Positions 54,974 to 64,000 of a stretch of DNA of 64,000 bases are shown in pieces. A program made the translations under genes and the position numbers. The stretch lies in contig NC_085140.1 in the NCBI RefSeq assembly GCF_024139115.2, positions 19,181,357 to 19,245,356 on the forward strand, written 5' to 3'. How positions within the stretch are numbered: position 1 is the stretch's first letter; every line of letters starts with the position of its first letter. Origin of the DNA: Armigeres subalbatus (lineage: Eukaryota > Arthropoda > Insecta > Diptera > Culicidae). Under the pieces are notes generated by a model. It saw only the letters and a list, made by a program, of their open reading frames with translations. It was not told the origin of the DNA and searched no databases.

Positions 54974-57350
54974 TTATTTATATCCAGGAGTTGCAATTAA
55001 GTGTTCTCAACCAGGGATCAATGTAAGTAAATAGGAATGAATGTATAAGTTTTATTTAGCAAAATTTCAATGAAAATATAAAAATGGTTTCGAAATGTAT
55101 GCCTTGAAAATAAGTACTTGAACTTATTGAGTGGATAATGTAGTTCTATATTGCCATCAATCAATGGATACAAATCTGACGACGAATAAAGACATATACT
55201 CTTTATCTCTAAGCACTATACATTAATTTTTCTCTTTTGTGGGGCTATAATAGAGCCGTTATAAAGCTTGTTGCACGTTGCACGTACGGCTAGTTTGAAT
55301 GCTTATGGTTATCTGAGTAAAGATGTCTGGTATAAGACTTGACAATTGTTGTTCAATTTACTTCCACAATATTCAACTTCTTTTTATCAACAGATACGTA
55401 TAATTTAATTATAATTCGTTTTCACTTGGAAACTTTTTCAGTGTTTTGTTACCGACAATGAAGAAGAAGTCAAGTAAAAAACGGAATACGTATATGTTGA
55501 TACAGAAAGTTGAATATAGTTGAAGTAAATGGAACAACAACTGTAAAGTCTTATAACTGTGTAACTGGGGCCCTCCTTAGCCGTGCGGTAAGAAGCGCGG
55601 CTACAAAGCAAGACCATGCTGAGGGTGGCTGGGTTCGATTCCCGGTGCCGGTCTAGGCAATTTTCGGATAGGAAATTGTCTCGACTTCCCTGGGCATAAA
55701 GGTATCGTCGTGTTAGCCTCATGATATACGAATGCAAAAATGGTAACTTGGCTTAGAAACCTCGCAGTTAATAACTGTGGAAGTGCTTATTGAACACTAA
55801 GCTGCGAGGTGGCAATATCCCAGTGGGGGATGTAATGCCAACGAAGAAGAAGAACTGTGTAACATTTCCCCTAAGACGCTCTAAAATGTCTGGTATGATG
55901 ATTATTTCATGCCTCTGGGAGCGTACACACGCTCAAATACCTTGGATTCAGCCCCCCAGAGAATGCTTCGGTTACTGCTTTGTTTGACCGTGTGTGGAGT
56001 CGTTCGAACAACCGTTCGACAGTTGACGGCTTGATTGGAAAAAAATCATAGGTTCGGAGTCAAGGTTGGCCAAATATGTTTGAGCATTTGTAGTGAAGTT
56101 GTACACATCCCCTCTTCCTTCGAGTTTGGAGTTTGATTTTCTCGTGACCATGAAATTACTTGAGTACCGAATTCGACTCTTATCATTCATTCAACTCTTA
56201 TCCATATTTTATTTCTAGTATCAGTATCAGCATCAGACTTCAGCTCCACAATATGTGATGCAACAACAATCCAGCACCCCTAATGGAGGCTACCAGTTCC
56301 AGTCCGGCAACTCTGGCCAGGTGATTCAAATAAAGTACAGAAATAAAGTCGGTGTTAGTCAAATTGCTTGGCCGTGTGTACGCTGAGTGAAGAATGAGTG
56401 AGATCTCTCTCTCTCTCTCTCGCTCTGAGAGTGCGTGAGAGAGAGAGAAAGTAATTGTACTGTTGAGTCGATATTGTCGACATAACGTGTATTGACGAAC
56501 GAAGAGTGGCGAGAGCTCAGTTTTGAAAAAGAAGTAGTACCAGTGTACCAGTTCAACTTACGTGGTTAAAAATATATAGAAAATAAAAATTAAGGCTTCC
56601 GACACGCTGCATTACACGTTATAAAATACCATTTTTTTCTTAAATGCTTTCCATTTCTGACGTACGATTTAACTTCGAGATTCGAATTAAACAATATGTT
56701 AGATGACGATAGAATGGATAGCAATACCATTTTACTCAGTCGGTAGACAAAAGTCAGAGAGTGCAGCCCCCACTTCAACACACAAGAGAATCCTCTCATC
56801 CTTCCAGTTTGAAGTTTGATTTTCTCGCGGCCATGAAATTACTTGAGTACCGGATTCGACTCTTATCATTCATATAACTCTAATCGATATTTTATTTCCA
56901 GTATAAGTATCAGACTTCAGCTCCCCAATATGTGATGCCATATCAAACCAGCACCCTTAATGGAAACAAATCGGTTTCATCCTATGGAAATACGAGCAGC
57001 TCCCCAATACAGTTGCTCACTATAGATGTACAGAAAAGAAAGACTACCGGTTCAAGTGCTGCAGCTGTGGCCAGGTGACTCAAGTCAAATACAAAAGCTC
57101 AAAGCAGCTGGAAATAAGACACTGTACTCATAAGTAAATCACTTTCCAACGTCATAGATACTACAAGATTTAGATGATTACTGATTTCGTTGTTTACCAT
57201 TATTTTCAGGAAGAATAACTGCCTGCGCTATTCGTGATTACATCCATCCCAAAACTCTCGCACAGTACGAGAAGCTGAACATACAAAAGAGGATAACAAC
57301 AGCAAAGCCATAGCCATATCTGTATGAAACATATAGTTTATTTCCCTTCA
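54974..57350 (+). pseudogene. Small-gene paralogue C
   Basis: Exons by homology: 54974-55022 (YLYPGVAIKCSQPGIN, TTTCAG acceptor, GTAAGT donor), 56219-56340 (truncated by a MITE end), 56902-57133 (acceptor TTTCCAG, donor GTAAAT) and a terminal exon from 57210. The 56902 exon has a one-base deletion near 56998 relative to paralogue B, shifting the frame to a stop. Likely a pseudogene, with a different lesion from B. Confidence 0.55.
55566..55853 (+). mobile_element. Feilai-type SINE, copy 3
   Basis: ACTGTGTAAC flanks it at 55556-55565 and 55854-55863. It contains CCCTCCTTAGCCGTGCGGTA, GGTTCGATTCCCGG, CTCGACTTCCCTGGGCATAA and a GAAGAAGAAG tail. Arm B lacks it, so it inserted after the duplication. 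Confidence 0.9.
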
Positions 57351-57404
57351 ATTAATAAAATACTCTACACTTCTCTAAAAAACGCTCGATTGGCGATAGA
57401 ACGT

Positions 57405-59019
57405 CTTCTTTTTTTTTCTTCCTAGGCAATCTGGGGGAATCTGCTCATCAGACATCCTGGGTTGTCCAGGAAGTGCGGGGTTAGGGACCACCTCCAACAC
57501 AAACGAGGGGGCAGGACTACATCCGCGACCCGCTAAACCGTTTACATTGCCGCCAAGCCCATCGTCCCTTCGGTACAACCAGAAAGTAATGCTTCAAAGG
57601 GGGGCCAGTGCACAACGCATCCTCGAGGTTAGCTGCGTGACCTTGCAGCATCGAACATCGTGACTCGCTTTTTTAGAAGAACACCATGGTATCGTTCCAG
57701 CGCATTGCCGGCTTTCCAGGTGGCCTTACCACGCCCTATGTCCTCGGAAGGTGGGAAGGGTCGACTTCACGCCTGCTTCCCTCTGCACGACTGGTATCAA
57801 GAATGATGATGCCGCGTGCACCCCATATTGACCTCTCTGCGATAGGGTCTATTCGCCAACACACAGAGGGACTTGCCGACGCCTGCCCCAGCCTTGACGA
57901 GGACCCCTTTCCGCCCTCGGGCTCGGAACCCACCCGGTTGACCGACGCCGCGAAAGCGACGATACCATATTGTTGTATGACCCATGAAGCCGACTCCGAA
58001 CCCTTGGACCACGTCTTATTTGCGCCTGAACTAGCCATCCTTGAGTCCACGCGCCACCTTCTGTGTAGCTCCGAGACGATTTGGACGATAGCCGATAAAA
58101 CGGCGTTCCAGCCAACTTTTTCTTTACACATCCTCCGAACTAGGTTGTCCGGGGTGGTGTCCAGACCACATGTGGCAAGCATGTGGTTACGCATTGCGCG
58201 AAAACGTGGGTACACGAACAACACGTGTTCCGCCGTTTCCTCTAAACCTGCGCACACCAAACACTCGGACGAGGCCGAGCAAGCCAGCTGCGTTACCTGT
58301 ACTGTGATTTTGCAGCACGCTTAAACGCCGGGCACTTCGAACCCCCCATGGGGTGATTGCTGTTCACAGTTTTGCTGGAACAAATAAAACAATTGGGAGG
58401 GTTCGTGCAGCATTGTGCCTTATGTCGCTCCAATCCGCAGCGTCTGCAGAGATTGCTTCTGTCAGGGCCTTTGCAGTCCCATTGCTTGTGCCCGGTTCCA
58501 GGCACTTGAAGCAAACTTCGGGCTGCTCGTATATGCCCACAAGGCACACCGACCATCCCACCTTGACGCTCCCTAACTTTACTACCTTCGTCAGGCATCC
58601 GCTGCAAATAGCCGAACCAATGCTACCTGCGTCCCTTCCCGTAGCCGAACGGCTGCGGTGGGCGTCTCCACTTCACACTGTCGTCGCAGTGCCGTGACGA
58701 GCTCTTCGACTTCAGTGATCTCGTCCAGGTCTATAACCCTTAGATTCACCTCCGTCGCGAGTGCCCTCACCTTGACCGTCTCGCCTAGGACTTCTTCCGC
58801 CAACTTCTTGTAGGCGGCGCTCTTTTGCGATGCGCCCCGCTTCAGCTCGAGAATCATCTCGCCCATCCGGGTACGTCTTATTCGACGTACGTCGGCGCCG
58901 AGTTCACCGAGCTTGACGTCACTCCTCATCGCCTTCAAGACGTCCGAGTACTTAGCCTCGTACAAATAATAATCGAAATACATCCTTACAGGGAACCATC
59001 TTGGGGAAGTATCTTCCAA
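57405..59019 (-). pseudogene. R1-like non-LTR element: ORF1 plus 3' end of ORF2, internally deleted
   Basis: ORF1: 59019-58591 encodes an Arg/Glu-rich region (YSDVLKAMRSDVKLGELGAD). After a frameshift near 58590, 58560-58330 carries CCHC knuckles (CRRCGLERHKAQC, CFICSS). ORF2 remains only as its C-terminus, 58260-57736, starting at the CxxC...H...C finger (CAGLEETAEHVLF). Most of ORF2, including RT, is missing at about 58265-58320. A 3' untranslated region and a poly(A) run (T-tract at 57408-57420) follow and abut the border of duplication arm C. Confidence 0.75.
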
Positions 59020-59096
59020 CTATACTAATTTTTGATATATGTATAGCAAAAAACTAATATAAATCGTTTCACAGTAGGTCAAGGTGGACAAAAATT

Positions 59097-59523
59097 GAAA
59101 CTAAAAACCCTGATTGATCCAGCGGTGTTTGTGTCTTTCTCGTACATCAGACATACTAAAAAAAGTCAGAATTTCTTAGCGTGTTTTTTTTTGTATATAA
59201 ATCGTATTTTGGCCATAACTTTTGATCTCATAGTCCAATCTGGCCAATTTTCAATAGGAAACAATGGATTCCCCGTCCAATGCAACTTATTGCAAACAAA
59301 TCGGATCAAGATAAGTGTCTAAAAGATGGGTGAGTTTTATTTTGCGCACATACATACATACATACACGAACACACAAAGCAAACATCATCTCAATTCGTC
59401 GAGCTGAGTCGATTGGTATATAACACTATGGGTCTCCGGACTTTCTATTACAAAATGAAAATCGTCTTGGAAGTGAATATATAGCCTTTTTGTTACACCT
59501 TGGTGTACGAGAAGGGCAAAAAG
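59097..59523. repeat. Dispersed GAGCTGAGTCGATT repeat, full-length copy
   Basis: Starts AACCCTGATTGATCCAGCGG, has ACATACATACATACACG and GAGCTGAGTCGATTGGTATA, and ends GGTGTACGAGAAGGGCAAAA. No coding capacity of note. Confidence 0.65.
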
Positions 59524-59665
59524 TACAAAATGACGGGTTATCCCCGAAACGTATATATCATATAATGATATATGATATTCCAATCAAACGCAAAAGGTAA
59601 GCAAAGGTTTAGCCTTTAAAATTCGTCACGATTTAGTGTAAAGTGCAAATTATAATCGCTAGGTG

Positions 59666-60049
59666 CAGTGTTGTCCTACACTCAAGGCAAAAAATTCTGC
59701 TCTTTGATTTTACTCCATCTAAACGATTTTATAGTCTCAACTAAGTAAGTTCAACTAATAGAAGGATATTTGAATTTTCTAAATGTCATGGCAAACTGTC
59801 AAAAAACTGCACTCCAGAGCCACAGGAGCGTGCGCGCTGAAAATACACTCCAGTGAAAACACTCCAGTGTATTTTCAGTGCGCGCGCTCCTGTGGCTCTG
59901 GAGTGCATTTTTTTGACAGTTTGCCATGCCATTAAGAAAATTCAAATATCTTTCTATTAGTTGAACTTACTTAGTTGAGACTATAAAATCGTTTAAATGG
60001 AGTAAAATCAAAGAGCAGAATTTTATGCCCTGAGTGAAGGACAACACTG
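59666..60049. mobile_element. hAT-type foldback MITE with 8-bp duplication
   Basis: GCTAGGTG flanks it exactly at 59658-59665 and 60050-60057. Ends CAGTGTTGTCC and GGACAACACTG. The arms pair over about 180 bp, with the centre near GTGAAAACACTCCAGTG. Confidence 0.9.
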
Positions 60050-60399
60050 GCTAGGTGAAAGCAGAAAGTTGGCGGCGGCAGTAAAATCACGAGCGCGCGT
60101 CAGAAGGAGAAGCCGTAAAAATGTATTTGCATCGATGGAAATAACCTTCCCCCCCTCCCTCTCTCTCTTGTAATTACTAGGAAGGGCAGCACGTCGCTTG
60201 CCAGGACAAAGGCCTCGGCAAGCTTGGCTAAGCAACGGCCTACCGTGTGAGGCTGGGTGCTTCAAAGACCTCTTTTTAGGGCTAGCTCGGCCTGGAGAAC
60301 CTCTTTGGTCTCAAGATCGGCTGGTGTATAACTCTACTTCACTAATCAGACCTAGGAAATGTGGGAGTAATTAACAAAATCTAGTGTTGATAAAAACGT

Positions 60400-60802
60400 A
60401 AAAAAAACCCAGATTAATCCATATAGCGTTGGTGGTGCCTTTCTCGCATTAAGTTAAGACATCCACCTTATATGGGGTTTATATGGTCCGATCAGTGGCG
60501 TAGCCACGGGGGTTGTTTTGGGTATAAAACCCCCCCCAAAGACAAAATTTTAGGAAGAATTTTTTTTTTGAAAAAAAAATGTTCGGAAAACCCCCCCAGA
60601 CCAATTTTCTGGCTACGCCACTGGGTCCGATGTACCATTTTCTTTTCTTTCGCAATACCGATCGTTATGAAATTCAATAGTGATCAACAAGGCTTTGTCC
60701 CCTGTCGAATTAAACTTGTTGCGAGAAAATCGGTGAAAGATTACTATACGAAAAGTTGTCTAATGTTTTTTATAGCTTTTGTGCACACACATACACACAC
60801 CT
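60400..60802. repeat. Dispersed GAGCTGAGTCGATT-family repeat, 5' part
   Basis: Matches 35254-35830 from CCCAGATTAATCCA through ATGAAATTCAATAGTGATCA to the CA tract, where the R1-like fragment begins. Interrupted by the MITE at 60493-60623. Confidence 0.6.
60493..60623. mobile_element. Small hAT-type MITE with 8-bp duplication
   Basis: GGTCCGAT flanks it at 60485-60492 and 60624-60631. Ends CAGTGGCGTAGCCA and TGGCTACGCCACTG, the widespread CAGTGGCGTAGCC hAT signature, with C-rich subterminal runs. Confidence 0.9.
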
Positions 60803-61555
60803 CTTGGAGCAACAAGCGGTGATAAGGGCAGGCAACTGCGCGGTCACCTCTGAACGCTCCATCAAACTCTTGGGGGTAATGATTGACGATAAGCTCACCT
60901 TTGGTATCCACGTCAATTACGCCTGCAAGCGTGCCTCCACAGCTGTAGTGGCATTGTCCCGGATGATGTCCAATAGCTCTGCGGTTTATGCCAGCAAGCG
61001 CAAGCTTCTGGCTAGCGTTGCTCTGTCCATACTGAGGTATGGGTGGCCAGCTTGGGCCACTGCCCTGCGTATTAACTGCTACAGAACGCAGTTAGAAAGT
61101 ACGTATAGGCACATGTGCCTTAGAGTTGCGAGCGCGTACCGTACCGTGTCGCACGATGCACTTTGCGTCATCACCGGTACGATGCCTATTGACATCGTTA
61201 TCGGTGAAGACATAGAGTGCTTCGAAATGCGCGGCACGAGAGGCATCCGTAAGACTGTCAGGTTGGCCTCAATGGTCAAATGGCAGCGTGCGTGGGACAG
61301 TTCCACTAAGGGTAGCTGGACACATAGGTTGATACCGGAGATAGGTACGTGGGTCAAGAGGCGTCATGGGGAAATCACTTTCCACCTGACCCAGGTCCTT
61401 ACAGGCCATGGTTGCTTCAGACAGTACCTACACCGGTTCGGACACTCGGCCTCGCCCGAGTGTCCGGTGTGCGCAGGTTTAGAGGAAACGGCAGAACACG
61501 TGTTGTTCGTGTGCTCGCGTTTTCGCACAATGCGTGACCACATGCTTGCCACGGT
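60803..61555 (+). pseudogene. R1-like ORF2 C-terminal fragment
   Basis: The frame (60756-61571, first residues belong to the repeat) has IKLLGVMIDDKLTFG, YRTVSHDALCVITGTMPI and the terminal finger ECPVCAGLEETAEHVLFVC. This is the end of the RT plus C-terminal domain of R1-like ORF2, the same family as 57405-59019. 5'-truncated at the CA tract; the 3' end is cut at 61553 by foldback sequence. The frame is open throughout. Confidence 0.8.
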
Positions 61556-62940
61556 GGTAGGCAGGTGGTAGGTGGTCATTTGGCATATACAGTGCCCGTT
61601 CGATTATTGCAAAATATTTACATTGCATTTAACGAATGGCATTCGATAATTGCAACAACTGACAGATACCAAATCGAATGTCAAAAAAGCGAAGGGGCAC
61701 ATCAATGTTTATTTTTATCAGTGCCCATCGAAGTGGTTTCAACGAGTCGACGGATTGCAGGTATGTACATAAATAATAGATTCCATAATTCCTTAATGAT
61801 TCACGATTTCTTAGGCTTAGATACCAAAAATGGTAAACGATCAGCAACAATAAGGTGTGGTTCTCTGGTGAAAATGCTGGTGACGAAGCTGCAAATAATC
61901 GAAGAAGCGGAAAAAGGAGAACAATCGTTCGAAATGATTGCGAAGAAATTCGGCGTGGCAACTTTATCAGTTTCCAGGTACGTGAAGAACAAAACCTCTA
62001 TATAAAGGTAGAAATACTAGAATAAGAGATCGGCGAAGACGCCATCTTGTTTCCAATCGGACCGTCAAAAGCAGTTCCATTTCGACTTGTTTACTTTTTG
62101 CATCCATATCAAGCAAGCAAAAAGTTCAAGTGCAGCCAGTATCATTGCCACGATTCCACGATTTCAATAAAAAGTGCAAAGCGTTGTTTAATAAAAAATA
62201 ACAGATGTCTCTATATTTCTTTAATTTAGGGATCATGTTTGTGTCGGAAAAGATATACATACATATGTACATTGACTTCTCCAAATGAATAAAAGTGTGC
62301 GTGACTTCGCTGTATTCCTGACAATGTGTGCTGTCTTCCTCCAAAAGTATTCGTGATATGTTTGCCGCAGCAAGATTACCACCCACTTTTACTTTATATA
62401 TCCTATACAGTGACGTTAGTGTGCGAAAAACTGCGCTTGGAGAACTCAATTGTACATATCTAATAATTGAAGTAAAGTCTAATCCAATAATAAACTAATA
62501 ATTGAAGTAAAGTGTTGTTTACCTTGTAGTTATCGCATTGCTCCAATTATACCTTACAACATTAGCGGAGATAAATACGAAACTGTTGGTATCCTTAATT
62601 AGTTGATTTTTGTATCTATTTTTGACGGCTTTTGTGATTATTAATGCAAATTTTTAGAGAAATAAAAAATGATGTTTTTTCAACTAGCTTTTAAATTATT
62701 TTATGCATTACCATTGGAAAGCCCCCCGCCTAAAATGACAGACCGATATTTGACATCTGAAAGTGACGGTTATCTGCTTTTTAATTGCAACACGTTGCAA
62801 TAATCGAATTTCCATTTAAAAAGCGTTGCAATAATCGGTCTTGCAATAATCGAACGGGCACTGTAGTCGTTTGGCATAACGCCGTTTGGCATACGGCCGT
62901 TTGGCATAAAGGTCGTTTGGCATAATGTCATTTTCAGAAA
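61556..62940. mobile_element. Second TTTGGCATA foldback repeat, split by a pogo-like element
   Basis: GGTCATTTGGCATA precedes 61590, and after 62863 follow four GTTTGGCATAA units to about 62928. Same unit as the 26338-28200 termini. The far end is not found, so this is a partial copy. Confidence 0.6.
61590..62863 (+). mobile_element. Pogo-like element retaining only the transposase N-terminus
   Basis: Ends CAGTGCCCGTTCGATTATTG and its complement, TA at 61588-61589 and 62864-62865. The frame to 62005 ends with LQIIEEAEKGEQSFEMIAKK followed by FGVATLSVSRYVKN, a CENP-B/pogo-type helix-turn-helix. It stops at 62003 and no DDE domain follows. The rest includes 165 bp shared with 24236-24400. Confidence 0.75.
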
Positions 62941-63034
62941 AATATATTAAGCTCGTTTAGTGGAATGTATTAAACCGTCTAAGACGAATTAAGTACTGTC
63001 CATTTAATTCCACCAGTTAATTGTCGTTATCTTT

Positions 63035-63079
63035 GCAGATACGTATTTCGATCACAACTGTGTGGTCGTCTTCAGTGTC
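63035..63079 (-). ncRNA. Hammerhead-like motif downstream of the Penelope-like frame
   Basis: Minus strand: GACA, CTGAAGA, hairpin CGACCAC...GTGATCG with one mismatch, GAAA, TACGTA, ATC, then TGCA (only two pairs with GACA). Same layout as in the palindromes but with a weaker stem I. Position beyond the reading frame fits a Penelope terminal repeat. Confidence 0.4.
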
Positions 63080-63191
63080 TTGTACTTGACTCGACTTGAA
63101 GAAAACAATCGCAACTTACACTATTTATATTACGCTAGGTACCTAATCTAATCTTATTTGCCTACTTTATTTACCTTTACAGTAAATTACT

Positions 63192-63980
63192 TTATTGTTT
63201 AGGTAGAAACTTGAAGAGCCAAGAGCTGCCATTTCCCTGATCCTTATTCAACAGCGCTGTTTGTACCTGTCGGTGGATTTCCAAACTCTCAGCTACATCG
63301 AGTTTCCCTGGAGAAGAGACATTTCTTAAGATTTTAATATTTGATGCCGTAATTGGGTGATTTTCCTTATACACATGCTCTGCTACCTTAGATCTAAATT
63401 CGTAATGTAATCCCTTATCGTTTTCGCTTTGCGCCTTACTCACTTCCGCCATATGTTCCTTGAACCTTATATCTAATGATCTTTTTGTTTGGCCTACATA
63501 GATTTTTTCACATTGGGAACAACTTATCTTATAAACGCCTGCCTTATTCAACATTTCTACTTTATCCTTCGTTGAACCCAATAGAGACTTGAGTTGGTTG
63601 CTTCTACTGGAGAATACTAGATCGATGCCGAATTTCCTTAGTCGAGGGCGTAGCTGGTTGGTGATGTGTTTATCATATGGGACCGAAACTCTTCTCAGCG
63701 GCTCCTCTATCGGTGTCAGCGTTGTATGTCCATTTCGTCGTAGGGTCCTTTCCTTCTTGTTGATGATCGCTCGTATAGTCCTCTCCTGGTATCCGTTGAT
63801 CTTCGCTGTTTCCAAGATGTATTGTAGTTCCTTCGTTTTTCCTTCTTCGCTCAGGGGTATCGTCTGCATCCTGTGGATCATGTGATGAAATGCTGCCATT
63901 TTATGTTGGTACGAATGGTTCGATGTATATGGGATGACTCTCATGGTGTTCGTGGGCTTCCTGTAGATTTCGAGGCTCAA
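63192..63980 (-). CDS. Penelope-like element, C-terminal RT and GIY-YIG endonuclease
   Basis: 262 residues open to the window edge. The N-terminal part has IYRKPTNT and SNHSYQHK, typical of the end of Penelope RT. The GIY-YIG domain has GVY (148-150), Cys154 and Cys157 of the Penelope-specific zinc site, YVGQT (161-165) and Arg167/Arg172/His176. It ends ...SWLFKFLPKQ with TAA near 63192. The 5' part, including the RT catalytic motif, lies outside the window, so whether the element is intact cannot be judged. Confidence 0.85.
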   Translation of the reverse strand: MSLEIYRKPTNTMRVIPYTSNHSYQHKMAAFHHMIHRMQTIPLSEEGKTKELQYILETAKINGYQERTIRAIINKKERTLRRNGHTTLTPIEEPLRRVSVPYDKHITNQLRPRLRKFGIDLVFSSRSNQLKSLLGSTKDKVEMLNKAGVYKISCSQCEKIYVGQTKRSLDIRFKEHMAEVSKAQSENDKGLHYEFRSKVAEHVYKENHPITASNIKILRNVSSPGKLDVAESLEIHRQVQTALLNKDQGNGSSWLFKFLPKQ

Positions 63981-64000
63981 TGTTGTATTTGCTTCCCTGA

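Larger units (their letters stand above)
53986..57403. repeat. Inverted segmental duplication, arm C
   Basis: Reverse complement of arm B (31668-36910) with gaps: SINE (53986-54170), gene exons (54974-55022, 56219-56340, 56902-57133, 57210 on), MITE fragment 55919-56107. It lacks the 32417 MITE and most of the 33.6-34.3 kb inserts and has gained a Feilai-type SINE. Confidence 0.75.

Noticed and set aside
57686..58324. A 212-codon plus-strand frame, one of the longest in the window
   Set aside because: It is antisense to the R1-like ORF2 C-terminus, whose zinc-finger motif on the minus strand is clear.
60531..60600. Homopolymer-rich patch as a possible sequencing artefact
   Set aside because: C-rich and A-rich runs are symmetric subterminal parts of a MITE with perfect 8-bp duplications.

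Overview
The window looks like mosquito chromosomal DNA, most likely Aedes (Ae. aegypti or a close relative). Three Feilai-type tRNA-related SINEs, a tRNA-Ser-primed env-bearing errantivirus-like element, R1- and RTE-type non-LTR fragments, AT-rich intergenic DNA and very dense nested MITEs all point there. There is no prokaryotic signal. Almost everything is transposon-derived, and host coding sequence is a minor component.

Layout. 1-3.7 kb: a copia integrase relic split by a foldback MITE, then a small spliced gene on the minus strand (exons at 1240-1267, 1344-1555 and 1965-2012, with in-phase upstream exon candidates at 11928-11994 and 13112-13150). 3.7-9.0 kb: a 5.3 kb hAT-like element with a perfect 8-bp target duplication. 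It carries an exon-like segment flanked by splice sites and a second nested hAT-like element that also has a perfect 8-bp duplication. 9-19 kb: DNA-transposon relics, a palindrome built from Penelope-type termini, and two copies of a 1.2 kb block within a very long degenerate GAATTCC-type repeat. 19.1-24.5 kb: a decayed Ty3/gypsy element interrupted by at least three insertions. 24.8-28.2 kb: a TA-type transposon and a 1.86 kb foldback element with 9-bp target duplications and an internal minisatellite. 28.2-31.7 kb: LTR-like or leader-like unique sequence, a tRNA-Val-like SINE, and a GC-rich exon-like block ending in a splice donor.

31.7-57.4 kb is bounded by two inverted copies (31668-36910 and 53986-57403) of a segmental duplication. 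It carries broken paralogues of the small gene from the left of the window. Between the copies lies a complete errantivirus-like provirus (37960-48035, minus strand). Its LTRs match over 393 bp with three differences, it is flanked by a TATG duplication, and it has a tRNA-Ser primer site, gag, pol and env. It sits inside the endonuclease domain of a non-LTR element. Its 5' LTR contains a 2.15 kb Harbinger-like element that itself contains a SINE, giving four nested layers. Right of this are a TA element, an RTE fragment, long-TIR foldbacks and a second, near-perfect Penelope-type palindrome.

57.4-64 kb: two fragments of one R1-like non-LTR family, two hAT-type MITEs with perfect 8-bp duplications, a pogo-like element that keeps only its N-terminal helix-turn-helix domain and sits in another foldback repeat, and at the edge the 3' half of a Penelope-like element with a GIY-YIG endonuclease domain.

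The genes do not form a pathway. The organising logic is serial insertion, and exact target duplications and empty paralogous sites allow a partial relative chronology. The most biologically open items are the duplicated small Q/N/S/Y-rich gene family, the exon-like segment inside the hAT element, and the hammerhead-like structures at the Penelope termini. All calls come from reading the sequence; no database search was run.
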